Positions 41,604 through 53,967 of a stretch of 64,000 nt of DNA are shown one piece after another. Each line of letters opens with the position of its first letter. Within the stretch, counting starts at the first letter, position 1. The stretch is taken from positions 806,001 to 870,000 of the forward strand of contig WOFQ01000003.1 in NCBI GenBank assembly GCA_012184525.1. Reading direction: 5' to 3'. The notes beneath the pieces were generated by a model. The model was given only the letters and a program-made list of their open reading frames with translations, searched no databases and was not told the origin of the DNA. Made by a program: the position numbers and the translations under genes. Source of the stretch: Xenoacremonium recifei. Lineage: Eukaryota > Ascomycota > Sordariomycetes > Hypocreales > Nectriaceae.

Positions 41604-43546
41604 GTCGAACCTCTTCTCTGGCATGTAAGTCAATCACAGGCCTTGTCCACTGTCGAAGGACAAAGTTTTGCTTCTTCTTTGTTCCCTTTGTTCATTTTGC
41701 GTCCCGCTTGAGCCCCAGACCGTATCTCAGAGACAGGCCAATCTGCTGGAGAGCTGGCTGGCAGAGGCGCCTGAAGCGCTGGATCCATCCGTGGCTTGAA
41801 TCCGCATGCTTTTGTCTGGACAGTATCCAGTCACCGCCGACACGATACAACGCAATACATGGCCAAGGAAAAAGGACTCGAGGCTTCAAACTGATCGCTT
41901 CGGGTCATCTCTGATCGCCCGGTTGCACGGCAAATGCCGAGAGAACCCCTCGCTGTATTCGGCCAGACTCCGTTGCCTTTATCAATGTGGCTGTCGCTGG
42001 GACCACCACATCCAAGACATTGCACGCTTCTCATAAGCATGGCGGCGCACGATACGCCTCAGAAGCAGCAATGGTTGCCTCTGGGCGAATCGTTCATCTG
42101 GCCGTTCAACCTACGACCGAAAGTTTGCTCTTAATGCGCCAGCATCAAAAGGATTGGCTCTAGTGAACCAATCACTATGCGCCAAGCCTGTCAACGACAA
42201 TGCTTTCTTTGGTCCAGGCTATTGTTGGAGAAACACTTCGCCGCTGTCTTTGTAATGTTTCATCCGGCCAGCATAGTGTGCTGTCACTGTCTGATGAGGG
42301 GAGGCATGGGCTCGGGACTCGCGGCTTGCGCGACCCTCCCTGATTCAGCCACACAACCCATACCTTCAATTCACTATGAGCATGGATTTGGAACGAACCA
42401 TTCACTAACAACGCGGATCTACAGTAACGCCCGCTTCCGGGGCACTTCCACCAAGCCTCCAACCCAGCAGAAGAGTCCAACTTCATCCACCGCTGGGCAA
42501 CAGCCAGTGTCACCAGAGAGCATTCCTCAAGCATCTCAATCATCTACCTTGGCACCAAAGGTCCCCCCTCTGCCAAACTCGCCTTCACTCGCCCAGACCA
42601 TTGGCATGGACGACTCAAGCAACACATTAACGGGAGCCGATGATATTATCGCTTCCTATCACCTCCCCCGCCCTCTTCCTCTTTGGCTCAATGCCCAATA
42701 CGTTAAGCATATCGTCAAGGGTAACTTCATGACCCTGAGTGCGCGGCCCAAAACAGTCGAGCAAGGGGAGTGGATTGCACACCAAGGTAGGCCTTTCGAA
42801 AAGTGCTTAGACATGGCTCACGCTGATCAACTCGCAGTCGTCGAGCACTACCGAAATCTGTGGAACTTTGTCCGAGTTCTGCATGAGAAGGAGGATGACG
42901 GCACGTCAATCTGCAACTCAACCACATGTCCTCGCATGTCTGCTGGAGCGTGAGTGCCTTCCCCAAAGACGGCTCAAGAGTCTCTGCTAATCTCAATAGT
43001 AACCACTCCTTCACATGGCTCAACAGCCGTCGGGAGCCCGTTGAGCTCCCCGCTTATGAGTACATGACGTTGATGCAGCGATGGATTTCTGGAAAGATTG
43101 ATGACACCAACATCTTCCCGACCGATCCGTCTGGGGTCTCGTACGCCCTCAATCCCTCTATCACCACCACGCCACTCTCACAGCTGTCCAACCCTGGCGA
43201 GCCTGACTGGATTGGCAAGCGATCCGGCTTCCCTGACAAGTTTGTCGAGGTCTGCCAGATGATCTTCCGTCAGATGTTCCGAGTCTACGCTCACCTGTAC
43301 TGGGCTCACTTCACTGAGCCCTTCTACCACTTGAACCTGGAGAAACAGCTCAACAGTTGCTTCTCGCACTTCGTCCTGACTGCCACGGCCCTTGACATGC
43401 TTAAGCCCGCCGAGCTGGAACCCATGCAGCCCCTCATCGACCTCTGGGCCGCCAACGGCACTTTCCCCCCAGAGTCCAAGGCCTACGAGTACGCCAACCT
43501 CCGTGCTGGCGAGCGTCTACTGCAGCTTGCTGGCATGGCTCAGTAG
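41604..43546 (+). CDS. MOB family kinase activator (Mob1/phocein fold)
   Basis: Exons 41604-41626, 42425-42786, 42838-42949 and 43000-43546 give 347 residues. A tiny 23-bp first exon (MSNLFSG, ending in ATG/GTAAGT context) is joined across a 798-bp intron ending CTAAC...CTACAG. The Ser/Pro/Thr-rich N-terminus (to about 85) precedes the MOB domain: LPLWLNAQYVKHIVKGNFMTL, GEWIAHQVVEHYRNLWNFVRVL, the zinc site Cys-x4-Cys (SICNSTTCPRMSAGANHSFTW) and His-x4-His (HLYWAHF), plus FRVYAHLY. MOB proteins bind and activate NDR/LATS kinases (septation, polarity) or join STRIPAK. The form resembles fungal proteins annotated Mob2, with an extended loop (residues 220-250) and C-terminus, but the subgroup is not certain. 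Confidence 0.9.
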
Positions 43547-43964
43547 ATGCTCTGCTGTTTGGAACAGCCTAGTGGCTACGGCATAACCGATGTGGACATA
43601 TAACGCTGGATGGAAGTTATTGAGCGTAGTGGATTGAAAGGGGAAGCATGGGTACATGAGGAGTCGAACGTGTACAAGAAGATATAGCAATCAATGCATG
43701 GAGAGATGGATAGGAAGCATGTGGTGGCATTACGACGAATTGCACAGTGGGAGTTGGGGTTCTCTATACAATCTGGTCTGCAGGCCCTGAAAGACGGAAC
43801 GGATATGTTGACCTCTTGGCAGAGATATTACTAGTCCGATACACGAATTGACTGCGTATTGGAAATCCAAACTGACAACGGCCCCACGACTCACACTCTT
43901 TCATGACAAAACAATGAATCCCATGACTCCCGTGAAAACAACGTTATGTTTCCAAGAAGCCTTC
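43547..43964. other. Convergent 3' region, MOB and DUF3237 genes
   Basis: 418 bp of presumed 3' UTRs of two convergent genes. Nothing else is seen. Confidence 0.5.
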
Positions 43965-44597
43965 TTACCTACCTCCATCACCCTCGTCACTACACATGGC
44001 GGCCACCTCACTGATTTTGTACTCAACCACAGTCAACTTGCCCTCTTCCACGATGAACCGCCCCGAACCCACATACAACTTATCCCCCAAAGCCTTCAAC
44101 CCAGGGGCATCCGTCTCGAACCTAATCTGCACGACTTCACAAACTCACACATCAGCCACCAGCACCTCCACAGAACGCAAAACTCACAAGCATTCCCAAA
44201 CCCCGTCGTCGTCGCATTCCTATCCCCACGAATCACGCGCCCCTCCGCGCCCTCCATTCCCACCACGCCGCTATAGCTAAACCGCAGCAGCGCACCGGAG
44301 TGGCGATCCTGCGCAGTGCTGCTCACGTCGAGGCGCACGTGCTGGCCGTCGGGGTCGCGCGTGATGTAGTCGGCGCCGAGCAGGAACGTCGCGTTGAGAG
44401 GGTATGGGTAGGTGGTTTCGGAGATGAGGCTGCCGGCGTGGGGGTGGAAGGGGATGTTGAGGAGGGAGGGCGTGATGGCGAGGGGGGGGTCGATGGCGAT
44501 CTGAGGATGATGAGGTTAGGGGGAGGGAGAGGAGGGAGGGGGGACGTACTTGTGCGGTGAAGGCGGGGATGAGGATAGGGAAGTTGGTGAGCTTCAT
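43965..44597 (-). CDS. DUF3237 family protein
   Basis: Exons 44550-44597, 44188-44500 and 43965-44134 give 176 residues; introns of 49 bp (GTACGT...CTCAG) and 53 bp (GTGAGT...GTGAAG). It matches DUF3237: LISETTYPYPLNATFLLGAD, DPDGQHVRLDVSSTAQD, GALLRFSYSGVVGM, TGFGNAFVQIRFET, LKALGDKLYVGSGRFIVEEGKLTVVEYKISEV. These are small beta-barrel proteins of unknown function, common in fungi, often near metabolic genes. No signal peptide is certain: the first 16 residues (MKLTNFPILIPAFTAQ) are mildly hydrophobic but short. The second intron's acceptor lacks a pyrimidine tract, yet frame and family conservation support it. Confidence 0.8.
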
Positions 44598-47500
44598 CGT
44601 CGTGGTGTTGCTGAAGGCAAAGGGTGTGTATGAGTGTCATTCTTCGAAAAACTCCAGACCCAAGATGCGAGATCCTGCTTGCTCCTTTTCATCTTCTTTC
44701 CCTCCGGTCCCCGAGTTCGTCACTCCCATGAGACGGAAATTATAACCTATCGCGACTTGAATATTATCGTCTTCGGGTCGACGGCTCCGAAGGTCGAGAA
44801 TCGACGCATCAGTCCTCGTTGTACCCGTGCAACCGGAGGCTTCTGTCGGTGCCTTGTCAAGATAACTTGTGTTGCGGAAGAAGAGACAAGTCTAAGTATA
44901 CGATAGTCGAATCCATCTCACGAGATCTCTAGTCTTAGATCTGTGGTTGATGAAGAGTACATCACGATCCAGCAGTCAAGGAGCGTAACGATGACCAGCC
45001 GCTCAATCGGTTTAACATCACGGAGACACTGACGGACCGAGCCGAAGTACGGCATCAACAACACCAGTCAACGATGCAATGGCAAGATAATGAAGCCGAG
45101 ACTGTCCATAAAGGACCGTTAGCAATGCCTGTCGTGCGGCGTGCCTGGCCCAAGAGATTTCTAATTGTCGTCATGTCTTCCGCGACATCCTACTACCACA
45201 CCGTCCCTAGGCCACGAGAGGGCATCGTGATCGCACGAGAACGGGCTCAGCGGCGGTCGCGAAGGCGCGCCAGGCCTCCGGACCCAGAACTTCGCCCAGC
45301 CCAGCGTGTCCTAGGAACACGGCATCTCAGGCCACAACTCGGTCCGAGTGTTGTGATGTCTGGAGGCGGTCATGGCAGGTGGTGTTAGACTCGAGCCAGT
45401 AGGCCGATGCAGGGCCAGCCACATCTGGGCAGATCTTGCGGCTTTACTTGTCTCCCCCGCAACACGTAAGCCGTCCGTTGGTTGCGGCTACTGCTGCTGC
45501 CGTGCGAGTCCTGCGCTCATGCAAGGAGATCCTGCTCTTGCTGCTGCTCCTCGTTCTCTTCTTGCAACCTCCTTGCGCGAGAGCTGCAAATAGGACTCAC
45601 AGCCCCTCTCTCCTCCGACACGGCATTCGTGCGAGTTGGATCACCGTCGACCATGTTGGGCAGTGTCGTGTAAGAAGCCTTGTCCCACCCTCACGGTTCC
45701 TACACTCCACTATCCACGGCTTCAGGCTTCGGTTCTCAGGCTTTGTCGAAGCCGTCAGCCCCCAAAGCCATTGTTTCAGATGCACAGTCAAACGTGGGAA
45801 TGGGTGGCTAGAAATCGCTCTTCCAGTTGGCCGGAGCCCCGGGTCCCCCAATAAGGCAAGGTGCGCCGTGCTTCACCGCCGGAACCACGAGAAGTCAATA
45901 TCTCGTCGTCTGTTAAGGGGCTTAGGGAATTGCTGAGACAATTTGGCTCGGAGCCGTAGGCGCGACGTGTTTCCAAGAATGGCCCTCACTAACAGGGGCA
46001 GACATTTGCGTTTCAATTTGGGACGCAGGGGACCGACTCTCTCACAGCCCTCACTGTAGGACTCGTGTCGATCTGAAGGATGCGGCGTAGCATTGGTGAT
46101 ATCATGGATCGCTAGCTTACGAGAGTGTCAAGTTTCATGTTCATCCTCGTCCCATACAGGCAATCTTGCCTGGTCGATGGTCGGCAAAGCCCCAACCCGG
46201 AAGTGATGTCAACTTTGGAATCTTGGTCACATCAACGCTGTGCCTTGAAGCTGCGTATCGTAAATTTCGCAAACCAAGCTTTAACGGGCCACAACAAGCA
46301 CTGGCTTAGCTGCTCTAGAATTCCATTGCATCGTGCACCGGGGGCATCAAAGGTAGTGTCACAGCCCTTCGTCCAAACCCTTTTGATTTCACCAGAGGCA
46401 GATCTTGGTTGTGACGTGGCCGTCAAACTTTTGACAGCGGCTTGAGCCTTTCGTCCCCATCTCACAAGTACTTCACCGCCAGTGGGGGTTGCTTCGACCC
46501 CTTGCAATTATCTGGGCCTGTGGAAGATTTTGGATATTCGAAGACTCATACTCTGGCCATGGTCTCTCAACTGGAGATTTGCAATGAGAAAATGCGTGAG
46601 TCACGATGTTGGAAGGGGGTGGACAACGAGAATAGTCCTTCTCCAGAGCTTGATAGTGCCAGGCCAGGTCCACTGCCATGTGAACTCGCATGACACTTGT
46701 CAGGGTTCATTTCAGGCTGGGAATCCGACTTGTGCTTTGAAATGGACGCCCCCAGAACGGTGGAGCAGCCTGGTGAAAAATCGTTCGCCAAAACACAAGC
46801 AAACATGGACCTCGAGCAGTCGGACTCTGTTTAACAAGGATCAGTGCTTGACCGCACTTTGGGGTTGGGGGTCTCAAGGTCCTTCTCCCACTCTAGCGGG
46901 AAATATGGGATCTTTTGGGCGTCCTGCGCCGAGACGCGCCGTTCTCTCCCGCAAGGGCAAACAAACACTCTCGTGTGCTGAATCTTCTCCCGGCTGCGGA
47001 CGGCTTGGGATGGTCCCATGGATGCAATGCAGAGCTGGACACGGGAGTCCTCGCTTGAGGATTAGTTCTGGGCCAAGGGATCCTCCCTAGGATGTCAGAA
47101 AGGTCTGGGGCTAAGCGGGACGAAAGCCAGGATCAGGGGTCAAACTGCCGCATCTACCAGGCTTTCGACAGTCGAGATCCGGGTATTTCGAAGACCTGAA
47201 TATGGGAAAACTCGTTAACCATCGGAGCGACTGTTTGGTAGACGGCAACTGTTGAAGCTCGGGGCTGACGATGAGAGACGTAAGCCGCCCTGAGCTCAGC
47301 CTTGGATGGGTCTGCGCCAGGAGTACCATCCATCCACGGAGGTCAGCTACGGCCGAACCCGACCTGTATCAAATGTCTATTATCGTGGGGCCGGTGCCAG
47401 ACATTGCGAATCGGAGACGTTTATCCCGTCGGCGTCGCTGTCCTCCAATCGAGGGATGTGAAGCAGTTGGGCAAAGATCTTGGGCTGGCATCCGAGTGGG

Positions 47501-50500
47501 AGGATAAGCAATAAGCTCCTAGCGTCTGTGATCAGACAGCCACTGAGATGGTGGGATGGTGCCCTCAACTTTCTCTGGATGGCCTCGAGGCATGACACAG
47601 CCGCCTTCGAGGAACGGCATATGCCAGACGATCTGAGGCACAAGTTCAGCCTTGGAGGGCGGCCCAATTCGGCAACGAAGGCTTAGAACAACCGAAAGAA
47701 GAGGGAATCCGTGCTCCTGGGACTGTCAAGCTGGGAAGCGACTGGGTCCCGTCGAGACGGCATCTGGCTGAGAGTCGCTCGCCTCACTGGAAGCGATTGG
47801 TCCTGGATGCAGCGCTGGTGTGGTCATGGCCCCTGTCCGGATTGCGACCCGAGCGGTGCTGAACAAACTTGAGGACCCGTCCGAGGCCCCGTCCGAAGGG
47901 GGTCCGGAGAGAAGCGAAGGGCGAACAGAAGCTGCGCTCGCATGGATCGAGGCGCACACCGAGCTCGTGTCTGTTTCTGGGGGGCAGGATCTGGTGGATG
48001 AAGGGCGAGGCAGCGAGCCAACAAGCAGGCCCGGTGCCTGACGGACGAGGACGCGCACGCGTGATGGGGTCCAGGAGAAACACACCGACAAAACAAAAAA
48101 GACCTCAAAAGGCGACGGAGGGTGGTCGCGAATATGCGGCCATGAAGCACAGTGGACCCGGGACATCAGGCTGAGGCATCTTCTAGTGGTTGGGCGTTGA
48201 TCACGGCCTGCCCAGGAGGACGGACGGCAAGCACTTGGTCCGCTGCAGGGCAAACATACGAAGTCGAGTCGCGACATCGAGATGTTTGTTGCCCCAGCCA
48301 CCGTCGGCAGCAGCGGACGGGCAGTCAAGATCCCGGTAGGAGGATGGCTAGAGCGCAGCAGCAGTTTGACCCGGCGAGGGAGGCACAGGAGCGATCGTTC
48401 GGAAGAAGTGAGGATCTCTTGGCAGCTGCATAGCCATTGGCGAGGGCGTGGGCAGATCAGGCGATGATTGAGTGTTTACCATGCACGGCCTTGGTGATGG
48501 TGTTGAAGTTGGCACGTCGAGAGGAGAATGCGGAGGCATTTTTGCCGAGGTCAGCTGTCGGCCGGCCTTGGGGAAGGAAGCTCCAGGGAAAGGGTGCTTC
48601 CTGCCCATCGGTGGCTTTACCGCGAGCCGCGGTGCAGCGTGCAGACGGAAGGTGCAGCTGAAGTGCACCTGCAGCAAGCAATCCAATATTGCAGACAAGA
48701 TGCTCGCTGCAGGATGGAGGCATTGGATAGGCTTCACCGTTACAGCATTGTTTTGCCGCTGTCCCAGACTCGACCTAGACTAAGACCTAGACCTTCGCTT
48801 CAGCACTGCAGTCATCGAGAGGATCAGCGGCATCGGCAGCGGCGAGAGGCTGCATAACTAGAAGCCTGGCGCTTGCTCCTCCTGCGTGCGCTTGTAAGCC
48901 GCCGTGAACCCATCACCACCACCAGCACAGCAGACGGGACGACTCCAGACAGGAACCGGCGAGACGACGAGTCATGAAGCGGTGCCATGCAATTCAATGC
49001 AATGCAATTTCGCGGCAATGCGCGCTTTGCTCTCCGGACCTCTCTCTGCTCGCCTTTTGCGCTGTTGCGTTGTTCTGCCATGCGACGCCATGCGATGCGA
49101 TGCATAGCCCGTGTCAAAGAACATCCATCGGCCTCACATTGTGTCTGGTGCGACTAGAAACCCCTAGCCCCCGTCTCTACCCCACGATGCGGAGCAATAG
49201 GAAGCTCACCTTCGCTTCAAGTGGCTTTCGCCTGCTGCAGCGACTGGCCGTCGGCAGCTCCCAGTGGACGGTGAGGTCGGAGGTGCTGGGGCCCGACATC
49301 AGGTAGCGGCCGTTTTATTGATGCCCAACGCTGACCAAGGCTGCTCCCGTCCGCTGCCCACACCGGCCCGGTCCACAGCAGTGCCCGAAGAGAGCCTACG
49401 GACGAGCCCAAGCTGCTAGGCTTCTGCCAGGGGGCTGCGACGACTGGCCATCAACGGCTCCCACTCGATCTCCAGGGCTGTCGAGATCTCATTACGGCTC
49501 CGAGCCGCCGTCTGGCGCATGGCCCAAGGGCTGGATGGATGGTGGTTGCTTTTGCGCCTTGCTTGTTCCCGTCTCGTCTCCCGCGTGTCGGTCCCGGCGA
49601 CAGACCCTCGTCCCTGATCCCTGGAGCATATCTGGCTATGGCGCCGTGACGGAGCAAAGTCACTCAAGCTACAAGTTAGCCTACGCGGGTACATCTGCGT
49701 GCTACGGACGACCAGTGTGGCACCACCAGGGCAACTGGCTGACAGGGACCAGTCTCCCGCGTGGGGTGTGGGCTGGTTCTCCGTCACGAAGAGGAAGCCA
49801 TCAGAGTCGGCGACTTGCAAGTGCCAGATGAAGCAGAGCCGGATGGGCTCACCTGGAGTAAACACCGCCTGGAGCCAGATCAGATCAGGGCATGAGAGCC
49901 GGTGTGAGGCGTAACAATCCGAAAGACGGGTTGATGAGCGAGCAGCGGTCAAGTGACGGCGCACCACCATGGACGGACTCGTAGAGCCTGTCGGACTGAT
50001 CTGGTTCCATGATTCCAGAAGGGGGACGAATGGTAGTTGACGGGGTGCCACATGAGGATATTCTGGCTGGGGAGACGGACCAGGGTGTACTAGGCCAGTG
50101 CTTGGCATCTAGTTCAGACTGATCCCAAGATGGAGAGGGGGGATGATGATGGGTGCACTCATCACGCTGCACTCATGCCGTCCTCGGTGTGTGTGCAAGG
50201 GCGATTAGCTCTGAGCGGTATGTCTCTTCAACGCTCACTGAGTGACTACCGCTAACGACTTCGATGATGATGGCGATGACGAACAAGATCTCCTCGTCCC
50301 GTCCATCTAATCTCCTAGCCAGGCCCGGGCTGTGTCTGTGTGTCACAACACCACCTCTGCTGCCCTATCTCGTTGCGAACCGTCGTCTTGTCTCTTTCCC
50401 CTCGGGTCGCGCTCCCTTCCCTTGATGCCTTAGGGGCCTCACGCAGGCCCTTTCTCTGGTTGATTGATCGACCGGACTCGCGGGGACTCTTTGGACGCTG

Positions 50501-52061
50501 GACCTGTGAGGCCTGACGAAGCTCTTCCCATGACAGAACGGAGTGACGCCTCCACTCACACCCTTTCGAGGCTGGGCTTGCGCTTGCTCCCAAGACACGG
50601 TCACCCACCCCCATACGAACCAGCTCTCTGCAACTCTCACCACCCGCATTCCCTGGTCAGACAGGCTGATCCATCTCGACTCTGGCCTGGATGCCACTGT
50701 GCACACACCCACCTGCACGCCCAGGCCGCTGCAAACCCTGGACGGGATGGCCCTCGAGAATGGGCCGGTGGAACCCCCTCCTCCTCCTGCTCCTTGCCTT
50801 GGTCTTGGTCCGGGCCTCTCGCATCACGGAGGGCTTGACCGTCTTCCTGTCCCCAGAGGTACCGCCGCCGCTCCCACAGCTTGCCTTGAGGTACCTCATG
50901 CGGCCGCGGCCATCGTCGAGTGCCGGCGAAGGGCAGTCGAGTACATAACATCCGCGGCGTCCTCGTCCTGCACTACCTCGCCTCTACCACACCGCGATAA
51001 TAACTGGCACTCGGTTGACGATTCGCTCTCGTTTCCTGCTTCTGCTGCTGCAACTACTGCCCCTACTGCATCCTGTGTGCTTGGCCGCCCCGCCCGCGAG
51101 ATCTGGAGTGCAGGTTCCGTGTCACGCCAAAGAGGAAAAGAAGGTCAGCACCTGTGAGTACATTTCTCGTCGTTTGATGGGCAGTCTAAGTCGACATCGT
51201 CGCGTCTTCCCGCCCGCTCCCGCTCCTTAAAAGTTTCCGGCCTCCCGCCCGCCGACTACCAGCTCCACCAGCCTCTTCCATTCTCACCTTATCAGCCCGT
51301 CCGTCCTTCCCAGCACTCAGCTTGCTTGCTTCTTTAATCTTTTCTGCTGCTCCTTTGAATGGGCATTAACTCCCGCAATAGTCTCGAGACTCTCGCCGCT
51401 CCATCTGCTGCTCCAACACTCAACTCGCCTCCTCAACTTCAACGACATCGACGCCCCCCCTAGCGCACCGCACCGCACCGTCCCTAGGGCTTAGCTTTGG
51501 CTGAGTGAGTCTCTTCCCGCTCTCCTCCTCATCCTTCGCTGGGGCACTTTTTTTTCACACGGCTCCCGCTACTGTCTAGAGAGGCCTGTCGTCTTCACTG
51601 CCTCTCTCGGCCTAACCACTGAAGGCCCCGCTCCTTACCCTGGGCCCAGTCAGTTCAGTTTGCTCTTCAGTGCCAAAAATACCAGCCTGACCCTCCCGAT
51701 CCCCCTCCATCCCTCCATCCCATCCCAGCACTCTTTCACCGCCGCTGCTCGTCTGCCCGCCAAACCTCACTAACACGGGCACGCTCTCAGAAAAGAAACA
51801 TATTTCGCGCGCCCAACCCAACCTCCTCCACACTGCTCCTCCACAAACCTCTTCACCTCCTCTTCATCTTCACCTTGGCTCTGTTTCGACTCCTTCTTCT
51901 CTGACTCTGACTCATCCCTCATCCTGGATCGACGTCTCGTCTCTTGCATCTAAACATCTTTTGTCTGTCGGGCCCTTTCGCTTCGCCTACTTCTACTTCA
52001 TCTTCCGCTTCTCTTCTTTTTCCTTCGTCACCATTCACACACACACAACCCTTCGCCTGCA
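44598..52061. other. 7.5-kb gene-poor region ahead of the bZIP gene
   Basis: No gene could be supported. ORFs up to 230 codons (for example 49416-50108 minus, 46482-47090 plus, 47726-48328 minus) lie in mixed frames with no domains. From about 51240 the sequence becomes strongly pyrimidine-rich and is probably the bZIP leader, including a 34-codon uORF. Long upstream regions are common for fungal developmental regulators; a non-coding RNA is possible. Confidence 0.5.
51359..51463 (+). promoter_or_regulatory. Upstream ORF (34 codons) in the likely bZIP leader
   Basis: An ATG at 51359 opens 34 codons ending TAG at 51461-51463, 600 bp before the bZIP start, inside the CT-rich presumed leader. 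Whether it is in the mature mRNA depends on the transcription start and on a possible leader intron (a GTGAGT donor lies near 51504). If present it could dampen translation of the bZIP protein. Confidence 0.35.
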
Positions 52062-53967
52062 ATGGCGTCAACATTTCCCATGCAACCCTTCTATCGACCT
52101 GCTCCTCTGACCGTGGACACCGCCCATGCGCAGAAGTACATCGAAGACGAGGATACCAGTGTGCTAGACGAGAACATCCTCGACCACAGCGGCATCGACT
52201 CCGGCCTTGAGCTCTCACCACCTATGGCCGATAGCCGTCGCGAATCCTTTGCCGTTGGCCCGCCACTCTTCTCTCCCAAAAGCGAGGACTGGCAGTCCGT
52301 TGACATGCAATCGGTGCCGTCCAACAACCCCTTCCTGGACGCCCAGAGCAACAACCCCTTCATGCAGAACCAACACAGCGCCTACGCGCAACAGAGCAAC
52401 CTGTGGCAGATGGGCAACGCCTCTGGCGCCTGCACACCGATGCAACACTTCGACGGCGTGTCCGCAGAGTACGATACGGGTGCCTCCATCTTCCAGCGTC
52501 CCATGCAAGGCTCGACGCCCTTCTCCAACGCTGGCAACATGTTTTCAACACTGCCGACCGCGGGGCAGTCCATGCCCACCTCGCCCCAGAAGGAATGGAT
52601 GGCCATCAACCAGGGCATGAGCAAGAAGATGCGCCCCAGCAGCCCCGCCATCCGCTCACACAACGACCTGCGCCGAGGCGACGGCATCCGCAAGAAGAAC
52701 GCGCGCTTCGATATTCCCGCCGAAAGGAACCTCAGCAACATCGACCACCTGATTGCGCAGTCGACGGATGAGCAGGAGATCAAGGAGCTCAAGCAGCAAA
52801 AGCGACTGCTCCGCAACCGACAAGCAGCGTAAGTGCTCGTCCGGATTACCCCCCCACTCCCACATGGCCGTACTAACAGCACATTCATCCAGCCTTGATT
52901 CCCGCCAGCGCAAGAAGCAACACACTGAGCGTTTGGAGGATGAGAAGAAGCAGTACACCGCTCTCATCGGCGACATGGAGGAGGAGATGTCCCAACTCCG
53001 CTCGCGGCTCGACCAGCTCATGTTGGAGAAGCAGTCCTACTCGGATTACATCGAGACCCTCAACCTTGAGAAGGAGGAGATGATCCGATCGCATACCATC
53101 GAGACGGGCGAGCTCCGCAAGAAGGTCGGCGTCCTTACCGAGCACGTACAGCGCCTCGAGGCCAACGCCATGCCGTCTGCCGTCAACGGACCCAACGCCT
53201 TCTCCGGCGCCTTTGACGACATGAACGACCTGGCCATGGGCGGTGCCTGGGATACCTCCAGCTTCCTGCACGACTACCCCGTCAAGCCCGAGGTCAAGCA
53301 GGAGATGGCTATCGTCCCGGCCAAGAAGAGCGAGAGCGCAGCCTTTGGCGGCGACTCAGAGAAGCCTGCCCAAGGCGGCCTTCTCTTCATGCTCTTCCTT
53401 GTCGGTGCTTTTGTGCTATCCAGCCGGTCGACGCCCTCGATCCCTCGTGTATCAGAGGATGTCCGGGTCGCTTCGGCCACGCTCCTCGACAACGTGCTCA
53501 AGGACGCCGGCGTCAACGCCCAAGCCAACAGCATCCAAGCCGCTGCCGCTCCCCAGCCCTCGGGCGCTGCCAACTGGGGCAACACGGTCGCCATGAATGA
53601 GATGAGCCTGGACTCAGTCGCCCCGTCGATGCTCGCCGAGCTCGGCGATGCCCTCACCCAGCCGACGCAGGAGCAGACCAACGAGCAGATCTTCTCCCTG
53701 TCGCCGGCGCAGTACAACGGTGTCAGCTCGCAGGAGTTCCTCCAAAACGCTCCCGAACGAAGCACCAGCCAGGGTCGCCGCAACCTGGCTGAGGCCCTCG
53801 CAACCATGCGGGCCACAAACAAACAAAACGGCGCAGCCGAAGTGTACACACGATCCCTCCTCTGGGACCAGATCCCCAACGAGGTGGTCCGGAATTTCGC
53901 AAAAATGGTGGCCGAATGCAACAACGCACAGAATGAACAGCAGCAATGCAACGAAGCGCGAACGTGA
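52062..53967 (+). CDS. bZIP transcription factor with a central hydrophobic (possible membrane) segment
   Basis: Exons 52062-52828 and 52893-53967; the 64-bp intron has GTAAGT, TACTAAC and ATCCAG and splits the basic region, giving 613 residues. The N-terminal 200 residues are Asn/Gln/Ser/Pro-rich and probably activating. The basic region has the N-x2-AA-x2-SR signature (N252 to R260: NRQAALDSR, then QRKK), followed by a long coiled coil to about 335 (ERLEDEKKQ, LRSRLDQLMLEKQ, IETLNLEKEEM). Residues 417-433 (GGLLFMLFLVGAFVLSS) are strongly hydrophobic with flanking charges, which is unusual for a soluble factor and looks like a single membrane span, leaving about 180 C-terminal residues. The subgroup is not certain: FlbB/ADA-1-like developmental bZIPs are candidates. 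The start codon context is GCAATGG, preceded by a long CT-rich leader. Confidence 0.88.

Noticed and set aside
45436..45936. 166-codon ORF with a Leu-run resembling a signal peptide
   Set aside because: The Leu run comes from CTG/CTC-rich low-complexity DNA; the rest has no domain, no cysteine pattern and no splice extension.
49416..50108. 230-codon minus-strand ORF
   Set aside because: No recognisable family or codon bias; overlapping ORFs exist in other frames, as throughout this gene-poor region.
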